NCBI GenBank assembly: GCA_965651905.1
Contig: CBFGUG010000030.1
Span: 1 to 64,000 of the forward strand
DNA length: 64,000 bases
Direction: 5' to 3'
From: SZUA-265 sp965651905
Lineage (GTDB): Bacteria > Myxococcota_A > Polyangia > Polyangiales > Polyangiaceae
Below the pieces are notes generated by a model. It saw only the letters and a program-made list of their open reading frames with translations, was not told where the DNA came from and ran no database searches. The translations under genes and the position numbers were made by a program. Below, one piece after another: positions 8,426 through 15,740 of the stretch (its first letter is position 1; each line of letters begins with the position of its first letter).

Positions 8426-10328
8426 CGTCGGGCTTGGGTTCGTCGCTCGTGGGGTCCTCGGGCTTGGCGTCGCGTTTGCGGTCGCCGGGCTTGGCGTCGC
8501 GTTGAGGCTTGGCGGGGGCTTTGCGCTTCGGTGGCGACTTGCGCGTTGCGTCGGCCTTCGGCTTCTTGCCGCTCTCGTCGGCGTAGGTCCAGATCACGGG
8601 CACGCCGTCGAGCCCGGCGACGAGTTTCGGCGTGGTCGTGCCGTATTGCACCCAGATTTGGTGCTCGACGCGGCTCATGTGCTGCTCGTGGTGATAGACG
8701 CCAAACTTCGTACCCGACACGCTCAAGCGTGGCTGCAGTGACTTGTCGAGACGTCCGTCTCTGGCCATCATTTTCCACGCCGCTAGCGCCGTGTCGTGGA
8801 CGAACACCCTGTCGCGTTTTTCCGTGGAGTCGTTGATGTGCTGCGTGATCGCGCCCGTGGTGTAGCCCCAATACGAACGATTGAGCCCGAGGCTCGCGGC
8901 ACCTGGCGCGCCCCCGACGGCAGGGGTGTACGCCGAGAGCCCCCACGGGTGCGAGTGCACGGTAATCACGAGCGGCGCGATGAGCACGCATGCGCCGACC
9001 AAGAGCTCGACCGCGGGCGTGCGCTTCCACCAGTCCGCGTCGAGCGCGGCCCGTGCTTGCGCGCAGATCCACAAGAAGCCCATCGCGCCGAACAACGCCA
9101 TGAACGGGTAGGCGGTAATCCAGTGTTTCGTTCCGCCGAAAATCGGCGAACTGTCGCGCACCCAAGGCGCGTAACTGACCAAGATCGAAAGCAGCCAGAG
9201 CCACTGTGTCGCGTACGCGTCTCCGCGGGTCGCGTCGGTTTTACCCACGGACGTGAGCGCATCGAGCACGCCGCTTTGGCGAAACGTCGTCCAGGTGGCT
9301 TCGAGTGTCGTGCGCACGCGGCGTAGGAAGAGCAGCCCTCCCGCTGCGGCCAGCGTGAGCGTGATGGCCGGCACGGTAGCGATGGTCATCACGGGCGCGT
9401 AACTTCGAGGAAACGGCGGCTCGAAGTACGTCTGCCCGAGGAACTCCATGTTGTAGAACACGTGGCGCGTGTGAAAGACCACGTACTCCTGCAGTCGAGC
9501 GATCGTGTCCGACCAGATCCACGGCCAGGTTGCGTAGAAGAGCAGCGGCCCGATTGTCGCCATCAGCCACAACGAAAGCGGGATCTGACGAAACGCGGCG
9601 CCCACGCGGCGTGCGCGCAGCTCGGCCAGAATCACTGGGCCGCGCCAGATCGCCAAGTGCGCGAGCAGCGCGAACGGCAATAGCCACGAGTTGTGTTTGG
9701 TGTTCAGCGCGAGCCCGTAGAGGATGCCTGCGGCGATCGAGTAGCCCCACCTGCCCGGCTCCAAGCTACGCCAGTACACGTAGCTGGTGAGCATCCACAT
9801 CGCCAAGATCGGCAGATCGAAACAGTCGAGGTGCGCGTGGTAGAACACTCGCGGCATCAGTGCGAAGCTCGCGGCTGCCACGATGGCGGCGGCGCGGCTC
9901 GCGGTCACCCCGTGTGCGGCCAGTGCGCGGCGGCCCCACGCGTAGGTCACGCTGACGGCTGCAGCACTGAACACCATGCCCACGAAGCGATACGACGTGC
10001 CGCGTTCTTCGAACCAGTGCAGCTTGTCGTAAAGCAGCCAGCGCGAGAACGCGAACAGCGACTTGATCAGCGCAGGGTGTTCGTGATTGTTCGTCCAGTA
10101 GCGGTCGATGACCTTTTGGCGCAGGGCGTTCGACGGATCGTCGAACAGCAGCTTGAACCAATGGAGGTAGCTGTCGGCGGCTTGGAAGTAGAAGCCTTCG
10201 TCCCGCGCGTAACCCAAGTCGCTGACCGTCAGCAGTAGCCACACCAAGTACGCGAGGCCCAGCGCCAGCGCGATGCTGCCGTCCGTGAGCTGAGTCTTCA
10301 GCGCCTTCAAACTCGCCCGCTGATTCAT
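8403..10328 (-). CDS. GT39-like polytopic glycosyltransferase (ArnT/PMT type)
   Basis: The 641-residue membrane protein has about ten hydrophobic segments. The first periplasmic loop carries YARDEGFYF, the Asp/Glu pair typical of GT-C transferases, and NHEHPAL follows, as in PMT/ArnT-type enzymes. Such enzymes move a sugar from a polyprenyl-phosphate donor to protein or lipid on the periplasmic side. The divergent gene at 11409 makes just such a donor. The last 50-odd residues are a Lys/Pro/Asp-rich tail with repeated short units, unlike the rest of the protein; it is the part overlapping the beta-lactamase 3' end. The start overlaps the preceding gene by ATGA, so the two are coupled. Confidence 0.85.
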   Translation of the reverse strand: MNQRASLKALKTQLTDGSIALALGLAYLVWLLLTVSDLGYARDEGFYFQAADSYLHWFKLLFDDPSNALRQKVIDRYWTNNHEHPALIKSLFAFSRWLLYDKLHWFEERGTSYRFVGMVFSAAAVSVTYAWGRRALAAHGVTASRAAAIVAAASFALMPRVFYHAHLDCFDLPILAMWMLTSYVYWRSLEPGRWGYSIAAGILYGLALNTKHNSWLLPFALLAHLAIWRGPVILAELRARRVGAAFRQIPLSLWLMATIGPLLFYATWPWIWSDTIARLQEYVVFHTRHVFYNMEFLGQTYFEPPFPRSYAPVMTIATVPAITLTLAAAGGLLFLRRVRTTLEATWTTFRQSGVLDALTSVGKTDATRGDAYATQWLWLLSILVSYAPWVRDSSPIFGGTKHWITAYPFMALFGAMGFLWICAQARAALDADWWKRTPAVELLVGACVLIAPLVITVHSHPWGLSAYTPAVGGAPGAASLGLNRSYWGYTTGAITQHINDSTEKRDRVFVHDTALAAWKMMARDGRLDKSLQPRLSVSGTKFGVYHHEQHMSRVEHQIWVQYGTTTPKLVAGLDGVPVIWTYADESGKKPKADATRKSPPKRKAPAKPQRDAKPGDRKRDAKPEDPTSDEPKPDASPDATP

Positions 10329-11305
10329 CGCACGTCCGCCTGAAAGCAGAACTCACGCTGGTGAGGCTTGGGGCTGTGGCTGCGAAACTCGATGGTGTGT
10401 TTCGTGCCCGCTAGTTTGGGCGTGTCGATTTCGAAGCGCCGCCAACCGTCGCCGTCCTCGTGGACCACTTGCGCAATCTCGTCGCCGTCTACTACGACTT
10501 CGAGGGTGACGGGTTTACCCTTCTTTTCGCGTTCGAGAAACCACGGCAGCCCGGCGTAGCCGACGATCTTACTGCCCAGCTCGACGTCTTCGAAACGCAC
10601 GACGGTTTTCGCATTCTTGCTCGGGTGCAGCCAGATACAGCGCCGCGGGCGATAGTGTTGATCTTCGATCACGGTCACTCCGACGAAGTGCCAATCGCCG
10701 GCCTTGCACTCGAACCGCTCACGGGGAAACGTCGGGTGTCCGTGAAGCGCGCCGTTGGTCACGCGCGCCCGCGAGTTGAACTTGCAAGGTTGCTTCTTCT
10801 TTCCCTTGCCGCGACGCACGCTGTAGGCGCTCGCGGAACCTTCGTTCACCAGGTCGACGAAGTCGATCTTGGTCGGATCGGGCCGAGGGTTGTCGAGCAA
10901 GCGCACGCGGAACCTGCCGTGATCCAGCTCGCGCGCGACGTTCCAGTCGTCCACGTCCGACACCTGACCGAGCAGGCTCACCTCAATCGCGGCGGGGTAA
11001 CGCTGCTCGTCCGGGCGCGCCACCTGGGCCAAAGGCATCAGCTCGTCGCCAAAGGCGCGCCGCGCGTGAGGTTCGGCCCAAGCCGGGGCCACGATGATTG
11101 GCTGACCCGCGTCGCGCAGCTCGGCGACCACGGGCGCGAGCTCGTCCCACTCTTCGGCAGTGGGCGAAGTGGCGACGTAATACTCGTGGGCGACCCATTC
11201 GATGAGCCCCAACGCGGGCACGAGCAACCACCACCAACGAGTCCAGTTCACGGGCGGCAGACTCTGCCACAGCAGGGTCTCGGAGGCAGAAATGTCGCTG
11301 TTCAA
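10325..11305 (-). CDS. Membrane-anchored hypothetical protein coupled to the GT39 gene
   Basis: The 326-residue product has one N-terminal hydrophobic segment (about residues 24-40, rich in Trp) and a large soluble, probably periplasmic part. Residues 50-130 have Rossmann-like character (PIIVAPAWAEP) and resemble the soluble part of some membrane glycosyltransferases. The C-terminal 120 residues look beta-rich. I recognise no catalytic motif and no named family. The stop codon overlaps the GT39 start by four bases, so the two proteins are made together and may form a complex or act on one substrate. The gene is divergent from the mannose-donor synthase, with about 100 bases of shared upstream region. 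Confidence 0.7.
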   Translation of the reverse strand: MNSDISASETLLWQSLPPVNWTRWWWLLVPALGLIEWVAHEYYVATSPTAEEWDELAPVVAELRDAGQPIIVAPAWAEPHARRAFGDELMPLAQVARPDEQRYPAAIEVSLLGQVSDVDDWNVARELDHGRFRVRLLDNPRPDPTKIDFVDLVNEGSASAYSVRRGKGKKKQPCKFNSRARVTNGALHGHPTFPRERFECKAGDWHFVGVTVIEDQHYRPRRCIWLHPSKNAKTVVRFEDVELGSKIVGYAGLPWFLEREKKGKPVTLEVVVDGDEIAQVVHEDGDGWRRFEIDTPKLAGTKHTIEFRSHSPKPHQREFCFQADVR

Positions 11306-11408
11306 TGGCAGGACGAGCGTTAGCGGCTGGTTGGCCGGTTGTGGTGCGTCGCCCTGGCAGTGTCGTCAGCTGCCCCCCGCTGCGATTCACGTCTAGGCTG
11401 CGAGACCC

Positions 11409-12134
11409 ATGTCCGACGGCGACCGCACCCTGATCGTCACCCCCACCTACAACGAACGTGACAACCTCGAGATGTTCATCGAGGCGGTGCAGGCGGTCGT
11501 GCCCAAGGCCCACATCTTAGTGGTCGACGACAACTCACCCGACGGCACGGGCAAACTAGCCGACGAGCTCGCGGCCAAGGACGATCGCATCCGCGTGATG
11601 CACCGCCCGGGCAAACTCGGCTTGGGCACGGCGTACGTTCAGGCGTTCGAGAAGTACCTGGGTGCGGGTTACGAGTACTTCTTCGAGATGGACACGGACA
11701 TGAGCCACGACCCGGCGTACCTGCCCGACTTTTACGCCGCCTTCGACGGCGGAGCAGACGTGGTGACGGGTTCACGCAACATCCCGGGTGGTGGCGTCGA
11801 AGGTTGGGGCCCAGGCCGTCACATCATCAGCAAGGGCGGCTCCCTGTATTCGCGTCTGATCCTCGGCGTGGGCGTCAAAGATCTCACGACGGGCTACAAG
11901 GCGTTTCGTAAAGAAGCGCTGGAACGCATCGACATCAGCACGGTGCGCTCCAACGGTTACTCGTTTCAAATCGAGCTCACCTATCGCGCCCTGCGTGCGG
12001 GCCTCAAAATCGTCGAAGTCCCCATCGTGTTCGTCGATCGCCGCGTGGGCCAAAGCAAGATGAGCCGCAAGATCTTCATGGAAGCCATCGGCGTCGTCTG
12101 GAAGCTCCGCTTCGAAGCCCTACGCGGCAAGTAG
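11409..12134 (+). CDS. Polyprenyl-phosphate mannose synthase (DPM1-like GT2)
   Basis: The 241-residue cytoplasmic GT2 enzyme has the DPM1 signature throughout: TPTYNERDNLEMFI, VVDDNSPDGTG, the GDP-sugar/metal motif in MDTDMSHDP, GSRNIPGG, DLTTGYKAFR and the RRVGQSKMS tail. It makes polyprenyl-phosphate mannose (or a related hexose) from GDP-mannose. It lacks C-terminal membrane segments, so it is the short soluble type. Its product is the donor class used by GT39-like transferases, and such an enzyme is encoded divergently at 8403-10328. This pairing suggests extracytoplasmic O-mannosylation or lipid glycosylation, which is inference from context. Confidence 0.93.
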   Translation: MSDGDRTLIVTPTYNERDNLEMFIEAVQAVVPKAHILVVDDNSPDGTGKLADELAAKDDRIRVMHRPGKLGLGTAYVQAFEKYLGAGYEYFFEMDTDMSHDPAYLPDFYAAFDGGADVVTGSRNIPGGGVEGWGPGRHIISKGGSLYSRLILGVGVKDLTTGYKAFRKEALERIDISTVRSNGYSFQIELTYRALRAGLKIVEVPIVFVDRRVGQSKMSRKIFMEAIGVVWKLRFEALRGK

Positions 12135-12560
12135 CGAGTTGCCGCCCACCGCGCTGAGCATTGGTCTGATCGTCGCCCCATGTCGTTCTGCATTGCCTGG
12201 CATGGCAGCAACTCCGCCCGTCAAGCTCGGTGGCTGAGGCTGTTTTCACGAGAACCGTAGCGGAGCAGCCTGCTGGCTTCGAGCAACCCCAAGCCTCATT
12301 TACCCACGCGGCGTGCCGCCGCGCGGGACCCGTTCGTTTGGGACCCCGCAGGGGAAACAGCCTCAGGCGCCGAGATCGGCGGGCGTCCTGACAAGTTGAA
12401 ATGAGACCAGTGCTCAGCCACCCGCGGGGCCCCGCGGGCTATGTATCTTGAGTGTCTGCGAGCGACGCACCTGACGAAACGAACTCACCCGATGCGGCAC
12501 CGATCCGTCCAGCAGTGGCGGAGAGCGGCGTCGACCTCGGGCAGATACGTGCGTTTATAA
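12135..12560. repeat. Gene-free stretch with nested inverted repeats
   Basis: No convincing gene is present between the mannose synthase and the repeats that follow. The segment holds a long-range inverted repeat (TGAGGCTGTTTT at 12235-12246 against GAAACAGCCTCA at 12354-12365, 11 of 12 paired), a small GC hairpin near 12308-12324, and a perfect 18-bp palindrome CCCGCGGGGCCCCGCGGG at 12421-12438. The motif CCTCAGGCGCCGAG near 12360 recurs at about 38263 in another intergenic region. The segment could act as a terminator region for the synthase gene or be a decayed repeat element. Confidence 0.5.
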
Positions 12561-12562
12561 AG

Positions 12563-12686
12563 TTAACGCCGCTCGAGCGCTAGCGGCAGATGCAGAGCTT
12601 CGTAGGCGCAGTGATCCGCATCCGCAAACTGAACGCCAGGTAGTATCAGCACTTCGACGAGCTGCACGGCGCGTTCTCGAGGTAGT
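12563..12686 (-). pseudogene. Possible 3' remnant of an unidentified gene
   Basis: On the minus strand, the 40 codons before a stop at 12563 encode a plausible protein tail (VQLVEVLILPGVQF, then DADHCAYEALHLPLALERR). Upstream the frame runs into the inverted-repeat element at 12687-12869 and loses protein-like character. It may be the end of a gene interrupted by that element. I do not recognise the family, and chance cannot be excluded. Confidence 0.25.
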
Positions 12687-12869
12687 GGGCTAACCGCCAA
12701 GACGCCAAGACACCAAGGTGGCACTCGGCGTGCCAAACGCGAGAGTCGGGGAGGTCCGTTCGATTGTATCTGCATTGGCTGCGACGTGGTCACACCAACA
12801 CGGCACGCTGGCTCACGCTTTGCAGTGTTCGGGAGGTCTTGGCGGTTTGGCGCCTTGGCGGTTAACCCC
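12687..12869. repeat. Inverted-repeat-bounded intergenic element (CGCCAAG type)
   Basis: The left end (about 12687-12718) carries TAACCGCCAAGACGCCAAGA and the right end (about 12836-12869) is its imperfect reverse complement, with about 24 of 31 positions matching. The middle 115 bases have no gene. Repeats built from CGCCAAG/CTTGGCG units are widespread in bacterial intergenic DNA. Whether this one is mobile (MITE-like) or only a hairpin cannot be decided from a single copy. Confidence 0.6.
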
Positions 12870-12987
12870 CATCGACGACCCACGCCGTTCGAGCATTTTG
12901 GCCTGGGGAGTCGAGGTGCGGGCCCTGCGCGGCTCCCTCTACGAGATTGACGCCTTGGTGCGGGCCACGGGGGGCAGCTGAAGCACG

Positions 12988-13097
12988 GCGCGCTGGCTGC
13001 AATGGGGCCCCTGCCCCATGCACGGATGCCTGTTTACTTGACGCGCTGGCTGCAGTGGTGTCCCTGCACCATGCACGGTGAGTGTCTGTTTACTTGA
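12988..13097 (-). terminator. Tandem pair of hairpins at the 3' end of the kinase gene
   Basis: Two direct repeats of about 54 bases (12988-13041 and 13042-13097) each contain CGCGCTGGCTGCA, a hairpin and TGTTTACTTGA. In the first the stem is ATGGGGC/GCCCCAT; in the second it is GTGGTG/CACCAT. The G-to-T change on one arm is matched by C-to-A on the other, so pairing is kept while sequence differs. The repeat includes the last codons and stop of the kinase gene, so it arose by tandem duplication of that gene's end. A role in transcription termination or mRNA 3'-end protection is likely; there is no U tract. Confidence 0.6.
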
Positions 13098-14448
13098 CGG
13101 GGGGCGTGGCGCTGCCGCGGCGGATGCCGGACTTGCGCATTTGTTGTTCGAGGTCGCGGAAGCGGGTGGCGAGGGCGTGAACGAGGGCGCCCGTCCAGCC
13201 GTCGAGGCCGAGGCCTTCGGTCATGCTCGCTTTGTCGAGCAGCAGCACCGTGACGCGGTCGACGGCTTCGACGGACGCCGCGCGGGGTTCGTCGAGCAGC
13301 AACGCGACTTCGCCGAAGACGTCGCCGGGGCCCATGTTGGCGAGCGTCTCTTGTTCACCATCGGCCGTGCGATACGCGCGGCAGTTGCCGCCGATGATCA
13401 TGTACGCGGTGTCGCCAACTTCACCCTCGCGGATGATCGTTTCGCCGGGCTCGAACACTTTTCGCGGCAAGTGCAGACCACCGCGCAAGAAGTCGCGAAC
13501 GTCTTTCTGCAGCTCGATCACGGTTTGGTAGCGTTCTTCTGGACGGAACGCGAGCGCCTTCATCACGATGCGGGCGAGCTTGGCGGACACCCCGAAGCCG
13601 CGTGTCGAGTTTTCGATGGGGATGACTGCGCCCTTCTTCGCGAGTTCGATGATGCGATCCGGATCGTACTCGTCGCCGTAGGGGCAGACGCCCGTGATCA
13701 TTTCGTAGAGCAACGCACCCAGGCCGAACACGTCGGAGCGGTCGTCCATCTTCGAGGGATCGCCCATGGCTTGTTCGGGGGACATGTACGCGGGCGTCCC
13801 GACTGGGCCCCTGGCGTTCATCTGTGAGCGTGCACCCGACGCGGGCTTTTCGATGCTGAGCCGCGCGAGACCCCAGTCCATCACGTAAACCTGCCCGAAG
13901 GCAGCGATCATGATGTTTTCGGGTTTGATGTCGCGGTGTACGACCCCGCGGTGATGCGCGTACGCGACCGCGTCGCAAACCTTGACGAACACTTCGAGCG
14001 ACTCTTCCAGACGTTCGGCAGAGCCCAGGGGTCGTGAGGGGTGTCGCAACCAACTGTCCAGGGACTTGCCCTGGACGAGTTTCATCGTGAAGTAAGGCAC
14101 CCCCGAGGGATCGATCGCGAGCTCGTGCACGGGCACGATGTTCGGGTGTTCGAGCTGTCCCGTCATTTGCGCTTCGGCGATGAACCCGTCGCGGTACATG
14201 GGTACCTTCGCGAGCTCTTTGTCGAGGCGCTTGAGCGCGACGTGACGTAGCAGGTTGCGGTCAGTCGCCGGGTGAATGCGACCCATGCCCCCGCGCCCGA
14301 GCTCTGGGTAGAGCACCAAGTGGGCGGGCGTGGGGATGGCTTCGCGCTTGATCTCTTTTTCCGGGATCTTGTGCTCGCCCCTGGCTGGAATGCTCTCGAT
14401 GACCATGACTGGTCGCAAATCGCCTTCGTTCTTCGACTTGTCGCTCAC
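13090..14448 (-). CDS. Ser/Thr protein kinase with C-terminal cyclic-nucleotide-binding domain
   Basis: The 452-residue cytoplasmic protein begins with a Hanks-type kinase domain (about 45-320): Gly loop LGRGGMG, Lys in VALKRL, catalytic loop HRDIKPEN (about 169-176), DWGLAR in place of DFG, and the SPEQ activation-segment end. DWG is common in bacterial PknB relatives and compatible with activity. Residues about 335-440 form a cNMP-binding domain with the phosphate-binding cassette (DVFGEVALLLDEPRAASV), whose Arg would contact the cyclic nucleotide phosphate. No membrane segment or PASTA repeat is present. The architecture suggests phosphorylation controlled by cAMP or cGMP. It is transcribed alone, with two tandem hairpins at its 3' end. 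Confidence 0.93.
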   Translation of the reverse strand: MSDKSKNEGDLRPVMVIESIPARGEHKIPEKEIKREAIPTPAHLVLYPELGRGGMGRIHPATDRNLLRHVALKRLDKELAKVPMYRDGFIAEAQMTGQLEHPNIVPVHELAIDPSGVPYFTMKLVQGKSLDSWLRHPSRPLGSAERLEESLEVFVKVCDAVAYAHHRGVVHRDIKPENIMIAAFGQVYVMDWGLARLSIEKPASGARSQMNARGPVGTPAYMSPEQAMGDPSKMDDRSDVFGLGALLYEMITGVCPYGDEYDPDRIIELAKKGAVIPIENSTRGFGVSAKLARIVMKALAFRPEERYQTVIELQKDVRDFLRGGLHLPRKVFEPGETIIREGEVGDTAYMIIGGNCRAYRTADGEQETLANMGPGDVFGEVALLLDEPRAASVEAVDRVTVLLLDKASMTEGLGLDGWTGALVHALATRFRDLEQQMRKSGIRRGSATPPVK

Positions 14449-14735
14449 GGCGGCTCCTCTCCAACTCCATCGAACCTGGCGCGGCCTCTCGCGAGACGCC
14501 CGTCACCCCCAGCAATATCAGAATCCGTGTTTCCGCTACAGCGGCGGATCACTGCGCGCGAAGGAAACACATGGCGACCCGCAACAACTTACCGATTGCT
14601 CCTATCAGTTGCTCCGATTGGGGCAGTGTTTGGGGCGGACGACGAGTCATCGAACGACGGTTTTCAGCCTGATGCCTGCAAGGGTGGCCAGTGGTTTGGC
14701 TCATTGCGCATGTGCGCGACAAGTGGGCAACGCTC
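14449..14735. other. Intergenic region upstream of the kinase gene
   Basis: These 287 bases lie between the kinase start and the end of the broken M20 peptidase, both on the minus strand. No protein-like reading frame, RNA gene or strong hairpin was seen. They presumably hold the kinase promoter. Confidence 0.5.
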
Positions 14736-15740
14736 CTACCTGGGCGGCAACGCCGCTGGTACGTCGGTTGGCCTAGGGGCGTCGACCAGACCCAGCAGCT
14801 GCACCAACGACACCACCGCAGGACCCAGCGAATCGAGACGCACGCGTTCGTCTGCGGCATGAAGTCGATGAATGTCGGCTAGCGAGAGCTGCAGCGGGAT
14901 GAACCCATAGCAGGTGAGCCCCAGCGCACGGAAGGCGTTGCAGTCCGTAAACCCGCCGATGACACTCGTGGTCACGGGCGCGCCGGGGTGTTGGCTCCGC
15001 GCGAGTGCCTCGATCGCGTCGAACATTTTCGTTCTTCGTCGGCTACCGCCAGCAGCACGACATCGCGACTCGTCGCGATGCCTAGGCGCTTCAGCATCAA
15101 ACACACTGAGCAGCTGCACGATGCCTCCGCCTTTGTTGTCGATGCTGCCGCGGCCCCACAGGTAGCCGTCTTTCACCTCTCCCGAAAACGGCGGCAGCGA
15201 CCATTCACTTGCGTCCGCGGGCACGACGTCCATGTGGTGCGCGAGCATGATCGCGCCGTGCGGTTTGGGTGGTGCTTGAGGGTTGGACGTAGGCTGTGCG
15301 GACGTTGGCTGTGCGGAGGGCGGTTGTGCGGAGGAGCTCGGGGTTATCGCTGAGGAATAGCGCGCGACCAGGTTGGCGCGGCCTGGCACAGCTTCGATGA
15401 TTTGGGACTCGATACCTTCGCGCTGCAAGATTGCTTGCAGGAACGTTGCGGCGCGCAGTTCGTTGCCCGGCGGGTTGGTGGTGTTTAGCTGCACGTACTG
15501 GTGCAGTAGGCACGCGGCCTCCGCGGAGAGCAGCTGTGGGTCGAGCACCATCGCCCGCGGGCAAATTGATGGATCGAGAGATTCGCCGTCCTGAGCGGGG
15601 TTCGAAAGGGTTGCGTCAGGTGTGGGATCTGCGTGTGGTGTCAGCGTCTTGACGGGTGTGGGTGAATTTGCTGTCGAAGCGCTGCAGCTCGCGAGGGCTA
15701 GCGCGGTCCACGCGGCAAGCAGCGAGCGTGCCGACTTCAC
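14736..15740 (-). pseudogene. M20 family metallopeptidase lipoprotein, frameshifted and internally deleted
   Basis: The GTG at 15740 overlaps the stop of the upstream gene (GTGA) and begins a lipoprotein signal (LALASC). The N-terminal half is a good M20 peptidase: HHMDVVPAD (first metal His-x-Asp) and WGRGSIDNKGGG (bridging Asp). Just after QLLSVFD the main frame loses all similarity, whereas the adjacent frame reads LKRLGIATSRDVVLLAVADE, the expected M20 segment with its catalytic Glu. The main frame then resumes at MFDAIEALARS and ends with the family's C-terminal part (GGFTDCNAFRALG, YGFIPLQL). About 200 residues (dimerisation domain) are missing between these. Two frameshifts and a deletion make it almost certainly inactive. 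A 15-bp repeat encoding SAQPT units lies near 15291-15340. Confidence 0.8.

Noticed and set aside
12988..13097. Possible small-RNA or riboswitch before the 12.1 kb region
   Set aside because: The hairpins lie at the 3' end of the kinase gene and include its stop codon, so a 3'-end element is the better explanation.
14272..14862. 196-codon plus-strand frame between kinase and M20 pseudogene
   Set aside because: Overlaps both neighbours antisense and has no conserved segment except chance.
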